A stretch of DNA of 64,000 nucleotides from Quillaja saponaria. Lineage: Eukaryota > Streptophyta > Magnoliopsida > Fabales > Quillajaceae. Positions 21,001 through 33,120 of this stretch are shown here, piece by piece (position 1 is the stretch's first letter; each line of letters begins with the position of its first letter). The stretch spans positions 3,472,001 through 3,536,000 of the forward strand of contig CM055612.1 in assembly GCA_029379385.1 (NCBI GenBank), written 5' to 3'. The notes below the pieces were generated by a model, which saw only the letters and a list, made by a program, of their open reading frames with translations, did not search any database and was not told the DNA's origin. The position numbers and the translations under genes were made by a program.

Positions 21001-23355
21001 GATGACAAAGTTGGCTTGCATTGATGTTTCTGGCCCTATGATTGCTTGCACTTGTCCATTTTTTATTAGGTCTAGAGCTGTTTTTTTTTTTTTTTTTTTT
21101 TTCAACACGAAGGTAGAATTAGAATATGAATTTTTTTTGTGATCAGATGGTGTTCAAACTGCTTATGTACACTTATTTATATTTTCATCCCGATCAAAGG
21201 CAGACTATTCATGTCAATAAAATTCAAATGCATATATTAATAAAAGAAAATAGAGAATATACATTCTTAGTCAGCTTCTATCTCTTTTAATTAATAATCA
21301 AACTTTTGTCACGAGATCACGATCTTTTATTTGGATTAGAAAGGTAAACAAAACCGTGTTGTAGCTTGTGTATTGTCATGTAAGATGAGGAAGGTGGGTG
21401 TTGAATTGTAGTCTACAAGAATGTAATAAAGCTGAAACTTTCATTGTTGAATATTTTTAAGGGCTTTTTTCTTTATTGTAAAAGAAATATAATTATTATA
21501 TTTTAAAAAAAATTAAAAAGATAACATTGCATTAAAACTTTTAATTTTTTATTTATTCAAAAACGGTATGAATTTATTTATTAATTAATATTTATAATTG
21601 TATAAAGATCATTCACATGATGAAAACTCCTCAATTAATCAAAGAGAAGATTTTGATATAATATAAATTACTAATATTACAAATAATTCACTAAAAAGAT
21701 AAATAATTAATATTTATTTTGTTTTCATATTGAAGGGAACGAAATGTTTCGTATTTTCTACAGTTATTTTATAAAACTTGATATATTCGTATTTGAGTCC
21801 TTTATTTCAAGTCAAAACTGTAATGTCGTTTTAATATGAGTATTATGTATTTTAAAAGTGGTCTTACTATATGTGGGAAAACCGACTAAGTAGAAGGAAG
21901 TCGTTTGTTGAATTGGTGAGCCACTCGGTGTTTGTTAATTTTTAAATTTTAAATTAATGAATCTACGAGTAAGTCCAAGATTCAACTTTAGAGGGAAACA
22001 CCATGTACAACTGTTTTAACATCACAATTATGAAGTAAAATTCAATGAATCAAGCAAACGCCTAATTTGGTGAAGATTGAAGAGATAACTATCACTGCTT
22101 AATTTACAAGCAAATAAACTTCTAGATCTTCCTATTTTATTTCTATTCTTCTTATTCTTTATCTTTAATTAATTTATATAACTTTTTACTCATTTACAGT
22201 TGAAAACTTATGTCCAATTGCATCTAATATTTGTCAACTAATTATTAGTTCAAATAACAAATATATATTAAAAATCAATCTCATGAAAATTCAACCTACA
22301 AGTTGATCTCCACTCTACATTAATTAAAAAGAAAACGAAATCATATATATATATATAATACTTACGTTATTTTCACATTTAAGTTTTAGTGCAAAGGTTA
22401 AGGAGAAGATCTGTGTAAGATATTATAGTTACTAATTACCCATTAGGTTTAAGTATGAAAATTCTGTAAGAGATTAATTATAAATTAAACATGGGCCCCA
22501 AATAATTATTACAATATTAAATATTAAGATTCAGTGATCATTTGACACAGTGATAACTATAACAAATTAAACTATTTCAGTACCCAGGATACACTGGAAT
22601 GTAAATACAACATTGCTTGGTAATTCATTCAACACATATTTTTTTTAAAAAAATTGTGTTCCTTTGAAATTTTAATTTGTGATTTCTTTTTGCTTTATTT
22701 CGGACATGTAATAAACTTTCTATCTTTGGAAATTGTGAGTTGATAAATTAAAGCCTAGATATGTTTTTATGTATTCAAGTTAAATCTCAAAAAGAAAAGT
22801 AAATGAAAACAACTACTAATTAAGACCTGGGTTTTCATCAGCTATATATATTAAAGTTGGCTAATATATATATAAGAAAAACAAACAAACAAATTACAAA
22901 CAGATACTTGCAGGATTAAAAATATGAATAAGTGAGTGAATGATATATTAGCAATAGTACCTAAAGATTAAAAGAGAAAACCATTTATTAATATTAGCAA
23001 TAGCAAGAAAAAATGTGAGAGAAAAGGAGCAGAAACCTGCAGCAGCTGCAGCAACAACATCTTTGTTGGAGTCCTTGACATGGAGGAGCAGCCTGGTTTT
23101 GTAATAAGCATGAGAAGCATAGAAATCTGAAAGAGACAAGTTGATGCAACTCAAACCCATCTTCCCAACTGAACCAGCAGTATCAACTACAACTCCCACT
23201 CCCACCTTAACTACTGGGATTGTAGTAGTACCGCTTCTGTTTTCTGCCATGGCGGCCAAGAAAACCCATGAAGGACAAAATAATATGACCACAATGAAAA
23301 AACAGGTGTAAAGTTTGGTAGAGTCTAGAGGATTAATGTACTTGTTCATCATCAT
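18029..23355 (-). CDS. Glutamate receptor-like channel GLR-E, intact (5 exons, 1006 aa)
   Basis: The exons are 23355-23037, 21077-19735, 19647-19335, 19167-18758 and 18664-18029, giving 3021 nt in a single open frame. The product is a plant homologue of ionotropic glutamate receptors, a plasma- or endomembrane amino-acid-gated, Ca2+-permeable cation channel. Domains in order: signal peptide (about 1-33, hydrophobic FFIVVILFCPSWVFLAAMA); Venus-flytrap N-terminal domain (about 40-450); first half of the ligand-binding domain (about 475-600); first membrane helix (606-627); pore loop in TSFWFSFSTLVFAH (645-658); M3 with SYTASLTTMLTV (683-694); second ligand-binding half (about 700-825); last helix (850-877); and a cytoplasmic tail of about 130 residues. 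Length is slightly above the usual 900-950. The five-exon layout and sequence suggest clade II (GLR2-like); the exact orthologue is not claimed. It is the only complete copy of the array. The start follows a conserved TATA box by about 36-40 bp. Confidence 0.9.
21081..21102. repeat. Poly(T) run at the GLR-E exon 2 acceptor
   Basis: On the minus strand a run of about 22 A directly precedes the acceptor CAG at 21078-21080. In GLR-C the same place has only 9 A. The tract is an unusual A-rich rather than pyrimidine-rich acceptor context. Confidence 0.85.
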
Positions 23356-23390
23356 ATTGATATTTCATGGTAGCGTTTGAGGAAAAGACA

Positions 23391-23404
23391 CCCATATTTA
23401 TAGG
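23391..23404 (-). promoter_or_regulatory. TATA box of GLR-E
   Basis: CCTATAAATATGGG on the minus strand, about 36 bp upstream of the ATG at 23355, is identical in core to the TATA box of GLR-C. Confidence 0.5.
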
Positions 23405-24559
23405 ATTTTCGAATTTTGATAAAATGACTATTTTATCAACAGCACATAATTTAATTAAGTCTTAAATCTCGAAACTAGTTATATCGATTATATGCATGAG
23501 TACTTTTACTTTATACCCATTGCTCCAATTAAAACATCAATATTGAGTGAAGCCCGAAGCAATTATATCATTTTCACCGTGAGCGGTTCGCTTTTATTTT
23601 ATTTTCAATAGTGCAACCCCAACAACTTATCATGCATTTCCTCAATTGTGTATGTTTCGTAATTATTTTAATTGCTTAGTATTCAGAACTATACAATATA
23701 GCCGGTTTCACGATCACCTTATAGAATTCATTTCAATCTATTCGGGAGTTTTATCTCATTAAAAAAAATTTCCCTTTATAAAATCAATTGTTTAATTATA
23801 GTTACTATATTACTCTAAAAATAATCTAAGTGATCAGTATCAAGTTATGTGACTACACTAAATTGTACCAAATTTTCATTCTACAATGTGAGTAACTGCT
23901 TATCCGTTTACATGATCATTTCTCACAAATCACCCCTTAACTTTAGGATCTCTCAATAGAATTCGATCATAAATCTCTTAAGAGTTTAGAGATTTAAACG
24001 GATTTGGATCTTTTAGAGTTTCCTAAAGCTCATAATTTCATCTTAACCGTTGAGTGTAAATAAAAGAAAAATTAGATACTGCCACATCAATAATTTATAG
24101 AAATAAAATATATATAAAAAATAAATAAATAAACCCCGCCAAACTCACCCTTTTAGAGTTTAGGTTTGTTTAGCTTCCGAGTTGAATATGTAACTCTGTC
24201 AATATACACACACATACAACCCCTCTGTCCCTTCAAGAAAATGATAGTTTAATTTTTTCCTTAAATAATTTCTGCAACAATTGGTTATGATAGCATACCT
24301 CTTCTATATATATGATAAATGCTCCTTAGTCTTAGGAAAATAATATATACATATCCGTAAAAAACTATATATATAGAAGATAGCAGGACACACACCTATA
24401 TAAATTTTTGTTTACAATTAAAGAATACATATATATATTTGTAATAATTAATTCATCATACTATTTAAGAATATTTTCGTTTACTTTGAACAAATCAAAG
24501 TATTTCCAGCTTGGAATATTTAATTATACTATATATGAGTATTCAGAAACCCTAATTTG
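23405..24559. other. Upstream region of GLR-E
   Basis: No gene is seen. The proximal 350 bp are shared with the promoter copy inside GLR-C intron 1. Further up the DNA is AT-rich with several ATATAT runs. Confidence 0.5.
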
Positions 24560-25994
24560 TGACAGAAATATAATTCTATTATCCAGAAACCCTAATTTGA
24601 TTTTTTTAAAAGAACAGTAAGCTCAATTGGATCTAATAATATGGTGTACTCATTAAGAAATTAAGTCATAGAACTAAGCTTTCTCTACTAAACTCTTGAA
24701 GGTTTAATAATTAATTGCTAGACAGTTCATATATAATAAATACGTGTTTTTTATACCAATAAAATGTGTTTTTTGTCTTTGTTAAGATGAAAAATAAATA
24801 TAATATTTTAATATATAGGTGATCCCATAAAAATCTTAGCAAAGATAATTATTGTTATTTTATGGAATTGAAATATGGAATAGTTTATGGTGAACTTTCC
24901 TAGATTCAAGAAGAGCTTATGGTGAATATATATTTATATTTATAGCAACTTACAAGATCTCATCAATTAATGAAACAAGAAATTCTGATATATTTTAGCA
25001 TTATTACAATTCAAATCACTAATATTATAAATAAGTCACTAAGAAATAACTCATAAGCGAAACAATATTAACCACGATTAAGATCTGAATTTGGAACTAA
25101 TTACTACCAGCAATATTACAAATCAAACGTGGTAGTGTTAATTGATTGATCTTCTCAATATCATTGAATCTTGCACGAAAATCTGACTATAATATTTTAA
25201 TATATAGGATAATTGTTATTTTATAGAATTGAAATATGGATAGTTTATGGTGAAATTTCCATGTATTAACAAAAAAAACAAATCCTTTTCCCTAACAACC
25301 AATCAAAATAAGTAAACCATGTCATTGCTCGAGATCCTCAAATAAATGAACAGAAAGACGAAAGTAAACTTCTGACGTAAAACAGAAGGTAATATATATT
25401 AATTATTGACAAACAAAATAATTCTTAATTTCTTCAGTCTATTCTTTCATAGAGATATTAAACAAATGCACCAAGTATTGCTTCTATAAGCTTGCTACCA
25501 ATTTTCTAATTTAACTGACAAAGTCAGAAAAGCATTAGAATTATACAAGCACATTATATTCAAGTTTCAACCATCTAAAGAACAAATCCTGAGAGTAACT
25601 GTAAGAAGGTTTTATATATAGAGTACTTGAATAACCTTCATCAACAATCATTACATGCTAATACTTGTGGACAAGAAACTTCCATGTACTTTACATTTTT
25701 GTTATTCTTCTCTTCTTTTTCTTTTGGGGAATTTGTGAGGAAGGAAAGGATTGGACTTTGTGGAAATTTTGGTTATACTAGATTGCGTAGTGGTGGGACA
25801 AGAGACCAATAAACAATTCCAAGTAAAATATGTGGGGAAGCATAAGATAGAAGAACAAACACTTTTTTATTTGGGGAAGACGGAGCAGGAAGTACACCTT
25901 GGAAAGACAAGGAAATTAAGGCTCAATGTTTTGATATATATTCACTTGAAAAATATAAAAAAAACAAAGTCTTTGGATGCACACGTAAGCATAA

Positions 25995-26051
<57 letters not shown>

Positions 26052-27124
26052 TCAAGAATATCCTTATAATTATTAATTCATTGTTTACCTTTGAGGAAAT
26101 CAAAGTATTTTTAGTTTGGATTACTTAATTACTCCCTTATAATTAACACCATTAATTATAATCCCTAATATTATGTCACAATTTTTGGTTACAATCCTGC
26201 AGCAGTTAGTACAATTGGTCCTTCTTCTTTTTCTTCGCCAAGTTGAAAAGGTTTGAATCTTTCTTCCTGGAGCTATTAAGTGACAGAATTCTAATTATAT
26301 TATCCAGAAACCCTAATTTGATTTAAAAAAACAAAGAAGAAAAGTCTCACTGGCTGATGCTCAAACTTTGGATCTAATTAATATGGTGTACTCATTAAGA
26401 AATTAAGTCAAACTTATGGTCCTGCGTATGTACAAACTTGACGATGGTATATATGGGATATGGCATGCAGTGCACATATTGGCTTCAGAAATTAGAACTA
26501 AGTTTAATTTCTCTACTAAACTCTTGAAGATTTAATTAATTGCTAGACAGTTCATTTATAAATACGTGTTTTTCTGTACCAATAAAATGTATTTTTTCTT
26601 CTTCTTTTTAGTAAGAATAAAATGTGTTTTTTGGGTATTTCTTAAGATGACAAATGTATAAACATTTTAATATATCAAAGATAATTGTTATTTTATGATA
26701 TTGAAATATGGAATAGTTTATGGTGAAATTTCCATGAGGGAACAGAAAGACGAAAGCAAACTTCTGACTTACAAGTTAAAACAGAAGGTACTGCCACAGA
26801 AAATAATTCTCAATTTATTCAGTCTATTCTTTGATAGGTATTCACTCCCATTAAACAATCAATATGTGTGTACAAGAAACTTCCATGTACAATCTTGTAT
26901 TTTTCTTTTGGGGATTTTCTGAGGAAGGAAAGAGCTGGACTTGGTGGAAATTTTGGTTATACGGGCTTGGGTTGTTGTGGGACAAGAGACCAATAATAAT
27001 CCAAGTAAAATATATGTGGGAGCATAAGATAGAAGAACACTTTTTATTTGGGGAAGACAGCAGGAAGTACACCTTCTGTAGACAAGGAAATTACGGCTCA
27101 ATATACTGAACAAAATTACTTGAG
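24560..27124. repeat. Tandemly duplicated GLR upstream DNA
   Basis: Two diverged copies follow each other. The region 24570-24900 resembles 26290-26730 ('atccagaaaccctaatttga', 'ggtgtactcattaagaaatt', 'gaatagtttatggtga'), and 25660-25930 resembles 26868-27115 ('ggaaattttggttatac' and 'agcataagatagaagaa'). Further partial copies lie at 10150-10530 and 2100-3560. No gene is seen. Confidence 0.7.
25996..26041. repeat. (TA)n microsatellite
   Basis: About 23 uninterrupted TA dinucleotides. Confidence 0.95.
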
Positions 27125-27391
27125 GAAATATATTTGGTTTGAAGGTTATAAAGCATTCTTACTCTACAGATCATATATCATAAAATTACAAAGTAGCCAT
27201 TAATTTTTTGAATAAAGGAAAATTGTATAACAAAGACATGCAGATTACTCGATCAAGAATTCAAAATAACCCAACCATTCAACCACAATAATGTGATCCA
27301 TACAGATTGAGCATACTAGCTAAAAAACACAAGTTTCATTCCCACGATTAATGTAGAAGGCTTAGATACTTGTCATACAGATTTGACCAAA

Positions 27392-30300
27392 TCATTCATC
27401 TCTAGTAGCAGGGTCCATCCCAGTGGAAGGGCTATCAGCAAAATATTCTTGGTGCCTTACGTTTACACCACACTGCTCATCAAAAGATAATAATTAAATC
27501 AGTTTTAGATAATTATCATAGTGAACGATGTTGATCTGATCTTATTAGTATGCGAATGATCTAATAGAATATGATGTTTTCGGGACAAAAGAAAATCAAA
27601 GCAATTTTTATCTTGCTCGATTGCTGCACCTTGTAGTAGCTTCAGATTTACTCAGTCTTAACTATTATCATTAAGATACTGTATCTCAAGATACCAGTTG
27701 CACCTCTAATATGAGTTTTTATTATGCTGTGTCCTCTTCCTTTTGGAACATTTACTAGCTTTTATTCAATCCAAACAGATTCCAGATTTCACGTTACATA
27801 TTAAATGCAATTCCAGATCTATGCAGCGTCAATATAAATTCATGAGTTAAAAGTAATAAATCGTAAGTTCTTTAAAATTGTATGATCATTATGACACTAG
27901 CATGTAAACATGTGTCTCCATTCAAATGCTAGAAAGCAATTGACTTATTACCTCACGAAGTGCCTTTGACAGGTCCTCCATTGTCAATATTGGTCGCTTA
28001 TCCTGATGACACAAAATGTTAGAACTCAATTAATGCTATTAGAATGCCTAGGTAAACCAATAATGAGCTTCTCAATCACCTTTTGCTGTTTATCCCTTTT
28101 GTCTTTGACTACTGTTGCCTGTCTTGCTTTGCAGTGCCTAGATCAGGAGGTACAGGCAGTTATGAATCTTCCACACCATTACCAACTTACATGTGGTAAC
28201 CAATCCAAGAGGCTCCACACATTGACCAAAATAAACATACTAACTCAAACCAGCATTCAAAGTTGACTAACTTAAACAATGATTAAATTTTTCCCATATT
28301 TTTCTTAGAAGTTCATACAGGGATACATCCTTGATATCCAGTTACATATTTTATTTACAATTTCCCTTGCATATTTGCATCATTAATGTGTATATCTGTC
28401 CATTCTTCAGGGAAGGAAGAGGGAGAGGACTAAAACTGTTGATGTTAATCAAATATACTTATACATCCAAGTACTACTCCGACCATTAAACCACTTCAAA
28501 ATTTTGAATACTTGTTGGCAATTAAAGATATTTTTGTAACCCATATATTCACTTAATTTATCACGTACACGTAGCACATTCACAAGTGGCAGGGAACAAA
28601 AGAGGAAGATTAAATAACATACTGAAGAGCACCACTTGCAACCTCGGCGACAAACTTCTGAGTAGCAACAGCCACAAGTCTAATTCTGCACACACAAAAA
28701 ATAATGAAAATTCAAGCTAACTAGACAGTTACCAAAACCAGAATCACAAAGATAATACATCGAATTAAATTAGAAATACATCGGTCTTTTTGACAATTAT
28801 CAGCAATCAATTAGAAGGGAAGCTATTCTAAACACCAAATACATTATACTTGCATATCCAAAGGGATTTTGATTCAAGCACACGATCTTTTGATCATCTA
28901 CTCACAGCTTAGCTTGAACAAGTCACCAATGCCATCTTTGACAATTATCTGCATTAAACTACGGAGCAGTATGGGTGCATCTTTTTCTTGCTTAGTGGAC
29001 TACTAAATTTTTGCTTCTCTCTAAAGATTTGATGAACAGAGACTGGTTCCATCTGCAGAATACAACCTTGTTGACTCTCATCGGGACATATTCTAACAGC
29101 ACTATGTCGTGGATCAGCAGACCAGAAACATGCTCTGATTTAGTTTTTATTTCTCATCAGTTAAATCTATCAAGAAAAGGCACCAAGGGAGAACAATAAG
29201 CAGACACCAGAGCCAACAAAAGTAACGCCTACTGATCATGTTCTACTTTTAGCAACACGAGAAACAATTAGACCCAAGGAATGAGCTAAATTAAGTGCCC
29301 TTGACTGACTCTAAAAGGACTACTGAAAATTTGGGATCTCAGAATCACTTAAACAAGTTATAAGCCGAATCGATGTAGCAAACACCTGATTTAGGACTCA
29401 ATATGCAACTTTACAAACAAAATCATAAATACATCCTCACTCGTTAAGTGTGTCACAGTTTCTCAAATAAAATACCCAGCATCCTTGTTACCAATCAAAC
29501 TCAGTCTGCAATGGCCTGAAGTCCACACTACTGGGGAAATAGGTTGGCCCGATACCCTCTTATCACAACACAAAGAATGTTTTAGCCCTAGACTCCAAAA
29601 GAATTAGCCACAATTGGAGCTCCTAGGAGTCACTTATATACCCCAGATCAGCCTAGCACAAATAGAGATAGCACATGCCAATGCCCACACAATCACTCAC
29701 CCAACTGCATTCTTAGGGTGTCACAGGAATGCAATTGTGTATAATGACAGAGGTATTGTATATGTCCATCATCATCTATCAATATCTGTACACATAAACA
29801 CCAAACCAAACCATCTGAATCAATGTTTTAAAAAGCGTTAGGCTCATCTAGGCAATAAGGGCTTATATTGCCTAGGCGCAGGAGCTGGCCTAGGCGCACT
29901 TAAGTAAAAAAAATTAAAATATTCTTAGGAGAAGATATATATAATGATAATGGGAATGGGGGATTAAACTTATATATCACATAAAAAATATTGTATTAAA
30001 GATTTAAAGCATTTAAAGCATATAGAATAACACATGAGCCATTTCAAACTCCAAGTCAAGTTCAAACAAGAAAGTAAAAATAAAATTCAGATGCAAGCAT
30101 CTTTCAAAAAACAGTTCTTCCTCCTACTTATAAGTTGCTCATTGTCTTATTCTCATCAATACTTGTAGGTCCAACATCACCTCAATCAACATCATTAGAA
30201 TTGTAACCTTCATCATCTTCTTCTAATAACTCCTCATGCTCATGTGCATGGTTCTTGGTAGTAGAACTTGAACCCATAAATGTTCTTGACGTAGCTCTTA

Positions 30301-32419
30301 TGTTAGATCTTCCCTTGTCAGCATCCGAAGCTACACTAACGTCAAGCCAAGTCAAGTCATCATCACTGTAAACAAGATCATTTTGTTCTTCTTCAGTCCT
30401 CCCAATCAGCTTGATGAGCTGCATGTCAAGTTTAAGGTTTAATTAACTATGAATTTAGGGTACTTACATTCTCAAAAACACTCCAATTTCGTTTACAGCT
30501 TGATGAGCTGCATGTCAAGCTAAGAACTTTTATAGCAAACTGCTGCAAATTTGGAGTTTCAGCCCCGAAAGACTTCCACCACTCTGCTGGTGCCTTTGTC
30601 TTTCTATGCCTAACAGCCATAGCACTCCCAAATAAACTCTGTATCAGAATTTTGGTACAATGGAAGCTCTCTCATAATCATATCCTGCATTTGAATGCTA
30701 GGTACCAACCTCTCAAAGAGAGAGTTGTTGCTTTCTAATTTTTTAAACCCTAGAATCTAGATTTTTTTTTTTGGGAAAAAAGTCTTGTGCTTTTTATAAA
30801 TAGAAGAACTTAAGGTCTGTATGGCTTTTGTAAATTATACACCATTTATATATTTACTATATATACATCATTAGGATACAAACAAACACAATCCTGAAAA
30901 AAAAAAAAAAAAAAAAAAGAGCTGGAACTGCCTAGGCAGCGCCTAGGACGCCTAGCGCCTCACCTAAAGCGAGCGCCTAGGCAAGCCAGGCGTGCGCCTC
31001 ACCTATCATTGCCTTGCCTAGACCAAGCGAGGCAATTTAGGTGCGCCTAGGCGCGCTTTTCACAACACTGATCTGAATGACCTAAATCAAATTTCCCTGC
31101 CTTAAGGAGAATACAAAGACCAAGGGAACAAGAAGCTGTCAACATTCTTCACGTCTTGCCTTTGTAAAAAATTATTCCAATCCACCATATGGGGGCAGCT
31201 TCATCACTCTGAACAGCACTTATATACAAAACCATACTATCTACAGCTCCAGACCATTCTACACTTAACTTTCTGCAAATACTTAGCATCTATTTCTGTT
31301 ATTTTTCTTGCCACTTTTAATACCAAAAACTATAATCTTTAAAATAATCTAACAAAACAAATCACAATATGCTTGATCGCATATAGCACATGTGATTAGT
31401 GCTGCAAACTCAATAATTCATCAACACACAGATCCAATGAAATCTCACTTTGTTCTATCAAAATTCGCCAAGTAGTATATCTCTTGCTAAGCAATTATAA
31501 TGAACAACCAATAGGAATTAATAGGAAGTTCTGATTCTGCTCAATTAGCTATTCCAGATAAGTCACAGTCCATAACTAATGTGTTTATCCCAGCTCCAAG
31601 TAACTCTTAAGTGATGCTAATTTCACGTATAGCAATATGTCTTACTTGAATGTAAATAATAATAATAATAACAACAATAACGAGAGAACCTGGAAAACAT
31701 GTAACAACACTGCTCCCCGTGTCAAGCACTTACGGATGAAATATAGAACAACAAAATCAGCAGGAATAGAATAAGATCACAGAAAGAGAACACATGAACT
31801 CAAGTCCACTACCAACGCCTCATATGCTCATACCCCATAACCCCGACAACCAGCAAACTCATTCCTAAAAAAGTACTGAAAAGAATGAATAAATTGTAAA
31901 GGGGAGGGGTGAGAGAACAGAAATAGGCTTCGATCGTTAAATGGAAACAGAAATCCGGGCAAAATTGAGAATTCACCTCAGTTGAAACCCTAATTTCAAA
32001 GCTAAGCTTAAACATTTCACCCGGTCGTTTTTCTTCAAAACCCACAAATGGGTTCAATAAACAACATCAAAATACAAGAACCCAATAACCGGAGAACAAA
32101 AATGCAGACTTCGAAAAAAAAAAATTGATAAACAAGAAACGAAGTACCTACAATCGAACGTCGGGACATTGAAAACCACTCTTGCCTAAGTAATGCTCCA
32201 CCAATTCGTCAGGTATCTGAAAAGAAAATTGAAAATAGAGAAGAGGAACATATTACAAGAATAAGCGATCACGTTCCAAACAAAGAATCGAAGAAGGTAG
32301 ACTGGATGTAAAATGTTTGAGCTCACAGTGGGAGTGTAATCCATTAAAGAAGCAAGGAACTCAGAGAGGGCAGCTTCATCGTCGTGCGTACCTTCACTTG
32401 ATTGCTGGTTTTGGTTCAT
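27392..32419 (-). CDS. TAF10: TFIID/SAGA subunit TAF10 (6 exons, 136 aa)
   Basis: The exons are 32419-32327, 32216-32152, 28685-28623, 28137-28080, 28002-27952 and 27472-27392, totalling 411 nt in frame. The start MNQNQQSSEGTHDDEAALSE leads into FLASLMDYTPT, IPDELVEHYL, CPDVRLIRLVAVATQKFVAE, a basic linker, TMEDLSKALRE and a C-terminal YFADSPSTGMDP. This is the histone-fold protein TAF10, a nuclear component of TFIID and of SAGA-type co-activators in RNA polymerase II transcription. Length is close to the 134 aa of the Arabidopsis protein. Intron 2 is 3.5 kb and contains a hAT element. Exon 6 begins CGVNV where family members usually have YGVNV, a small oddity. Its 3' end has been copied into the GLR array at 10540-11181. 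Confidence 0.93.
29821..31070. mobile_element. hAT transposon derivative with 8-bp target duplication
   Basis: The element is 1250 bp with terminal inverted repeats CAATGTTTTAAAAAGCG and, as complement of the right end, CAGTGTTGTGAAAAGCG. It is flanked by identical 8-bp duplications ATCTGAAT at 29813-29820 and 31071-31078. The right 180 bp are dense in gcctaggcgc motifs, typical of subterminal repeats. It carries a fragment of hAT transposase and lies in TAF10 intron 2. It is non-autonomous. Confidence 0.92.
30182..30640 (-). pseudogene. hAT transposase C-terminal remnant
   Basis: On the minus strand the block RKTKAPAEWWKSFGAETPNL is followed by QQFAIKVLSLTCSSSSCKRN and WSVFEN, corresponding to the hAT dimerisation region near the end of the transposase (about 30640-30465). 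A further open stretch, 30424-30182, encodes an acidic tail (MQLIKLIGRTEEEQND...EEDDEGYNSNDVD). The DDE catalytic and BED zinc-finger parts are absent. The two pieces are joined through a duplicated 23-bp segment, so the order is not that of an intact gene. Confidence 0.75.
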
Positions 32420-33120
32420 CTTGTCACTCCCTTTCGTGGCTTTCAGTCTCTCCCACAGTTCTCATATATGTATCTGCTTTGGCTTTGCATTTCACACATT
32501 TCAAGTTCCTCAATCCACTGATGCCGTTCGATGACAGAATCTTGTCGTTTAAGCTATTTTCGTCAATTATCGCTTTCTGAATTTCTCGTTTATTTTCTTG
32601 ATACTAGCCATGATTTTCTTTCTCTTTTTTAAATAATTCTTCTTCTTTTTTCCTTCTTTTTTTTTCTTACAAATATATATTATGATAATAATAGAATTCT
32701 AATTTTCTTCATCATAATTTATAAGTAGAGGAAAAGAAAAAGAGAATTGATAATTAGTGGACTTTCGTGTGTTTTTTTTCTTTCTAAAAGTAATATATTT
32801 TAATAACAAAATTACATGTGTATAAAAATTGCAACAGAAAAAAGTATTAACCAATTGAAATAATAAATTTGATTTGTATATTGATTACCAAGTTTGATAC
32901 CCAGATACACTTCCACGTAACATAAATGATAACAACATCCATCATAGTGAAACAAATGCTAATAAGTAATGATTTCTTCACTATTAACACATGCACCAAG
33001 GCATGGCATGAACAAAGCTTAAATCTTCAGTTCAACAATAGCATTGCCCAATATTTTCTATCAGCAGAAAAATCGCTTATTGCTCCATTCTAAATTAAAC
33101 TTGGCGAAAAGAAAATATAT
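32420..33120. other. Promoter region of TAF10 / intergenic
   Basis: About 700 bp separate the TAF10 start from the end of the next minus-strand gene. The sequence near 32420-32560 is the likely TAF10 5' leader and promoter. No clear TATA box is seen; the remainder is AT-rich. Confidence 0.4.
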
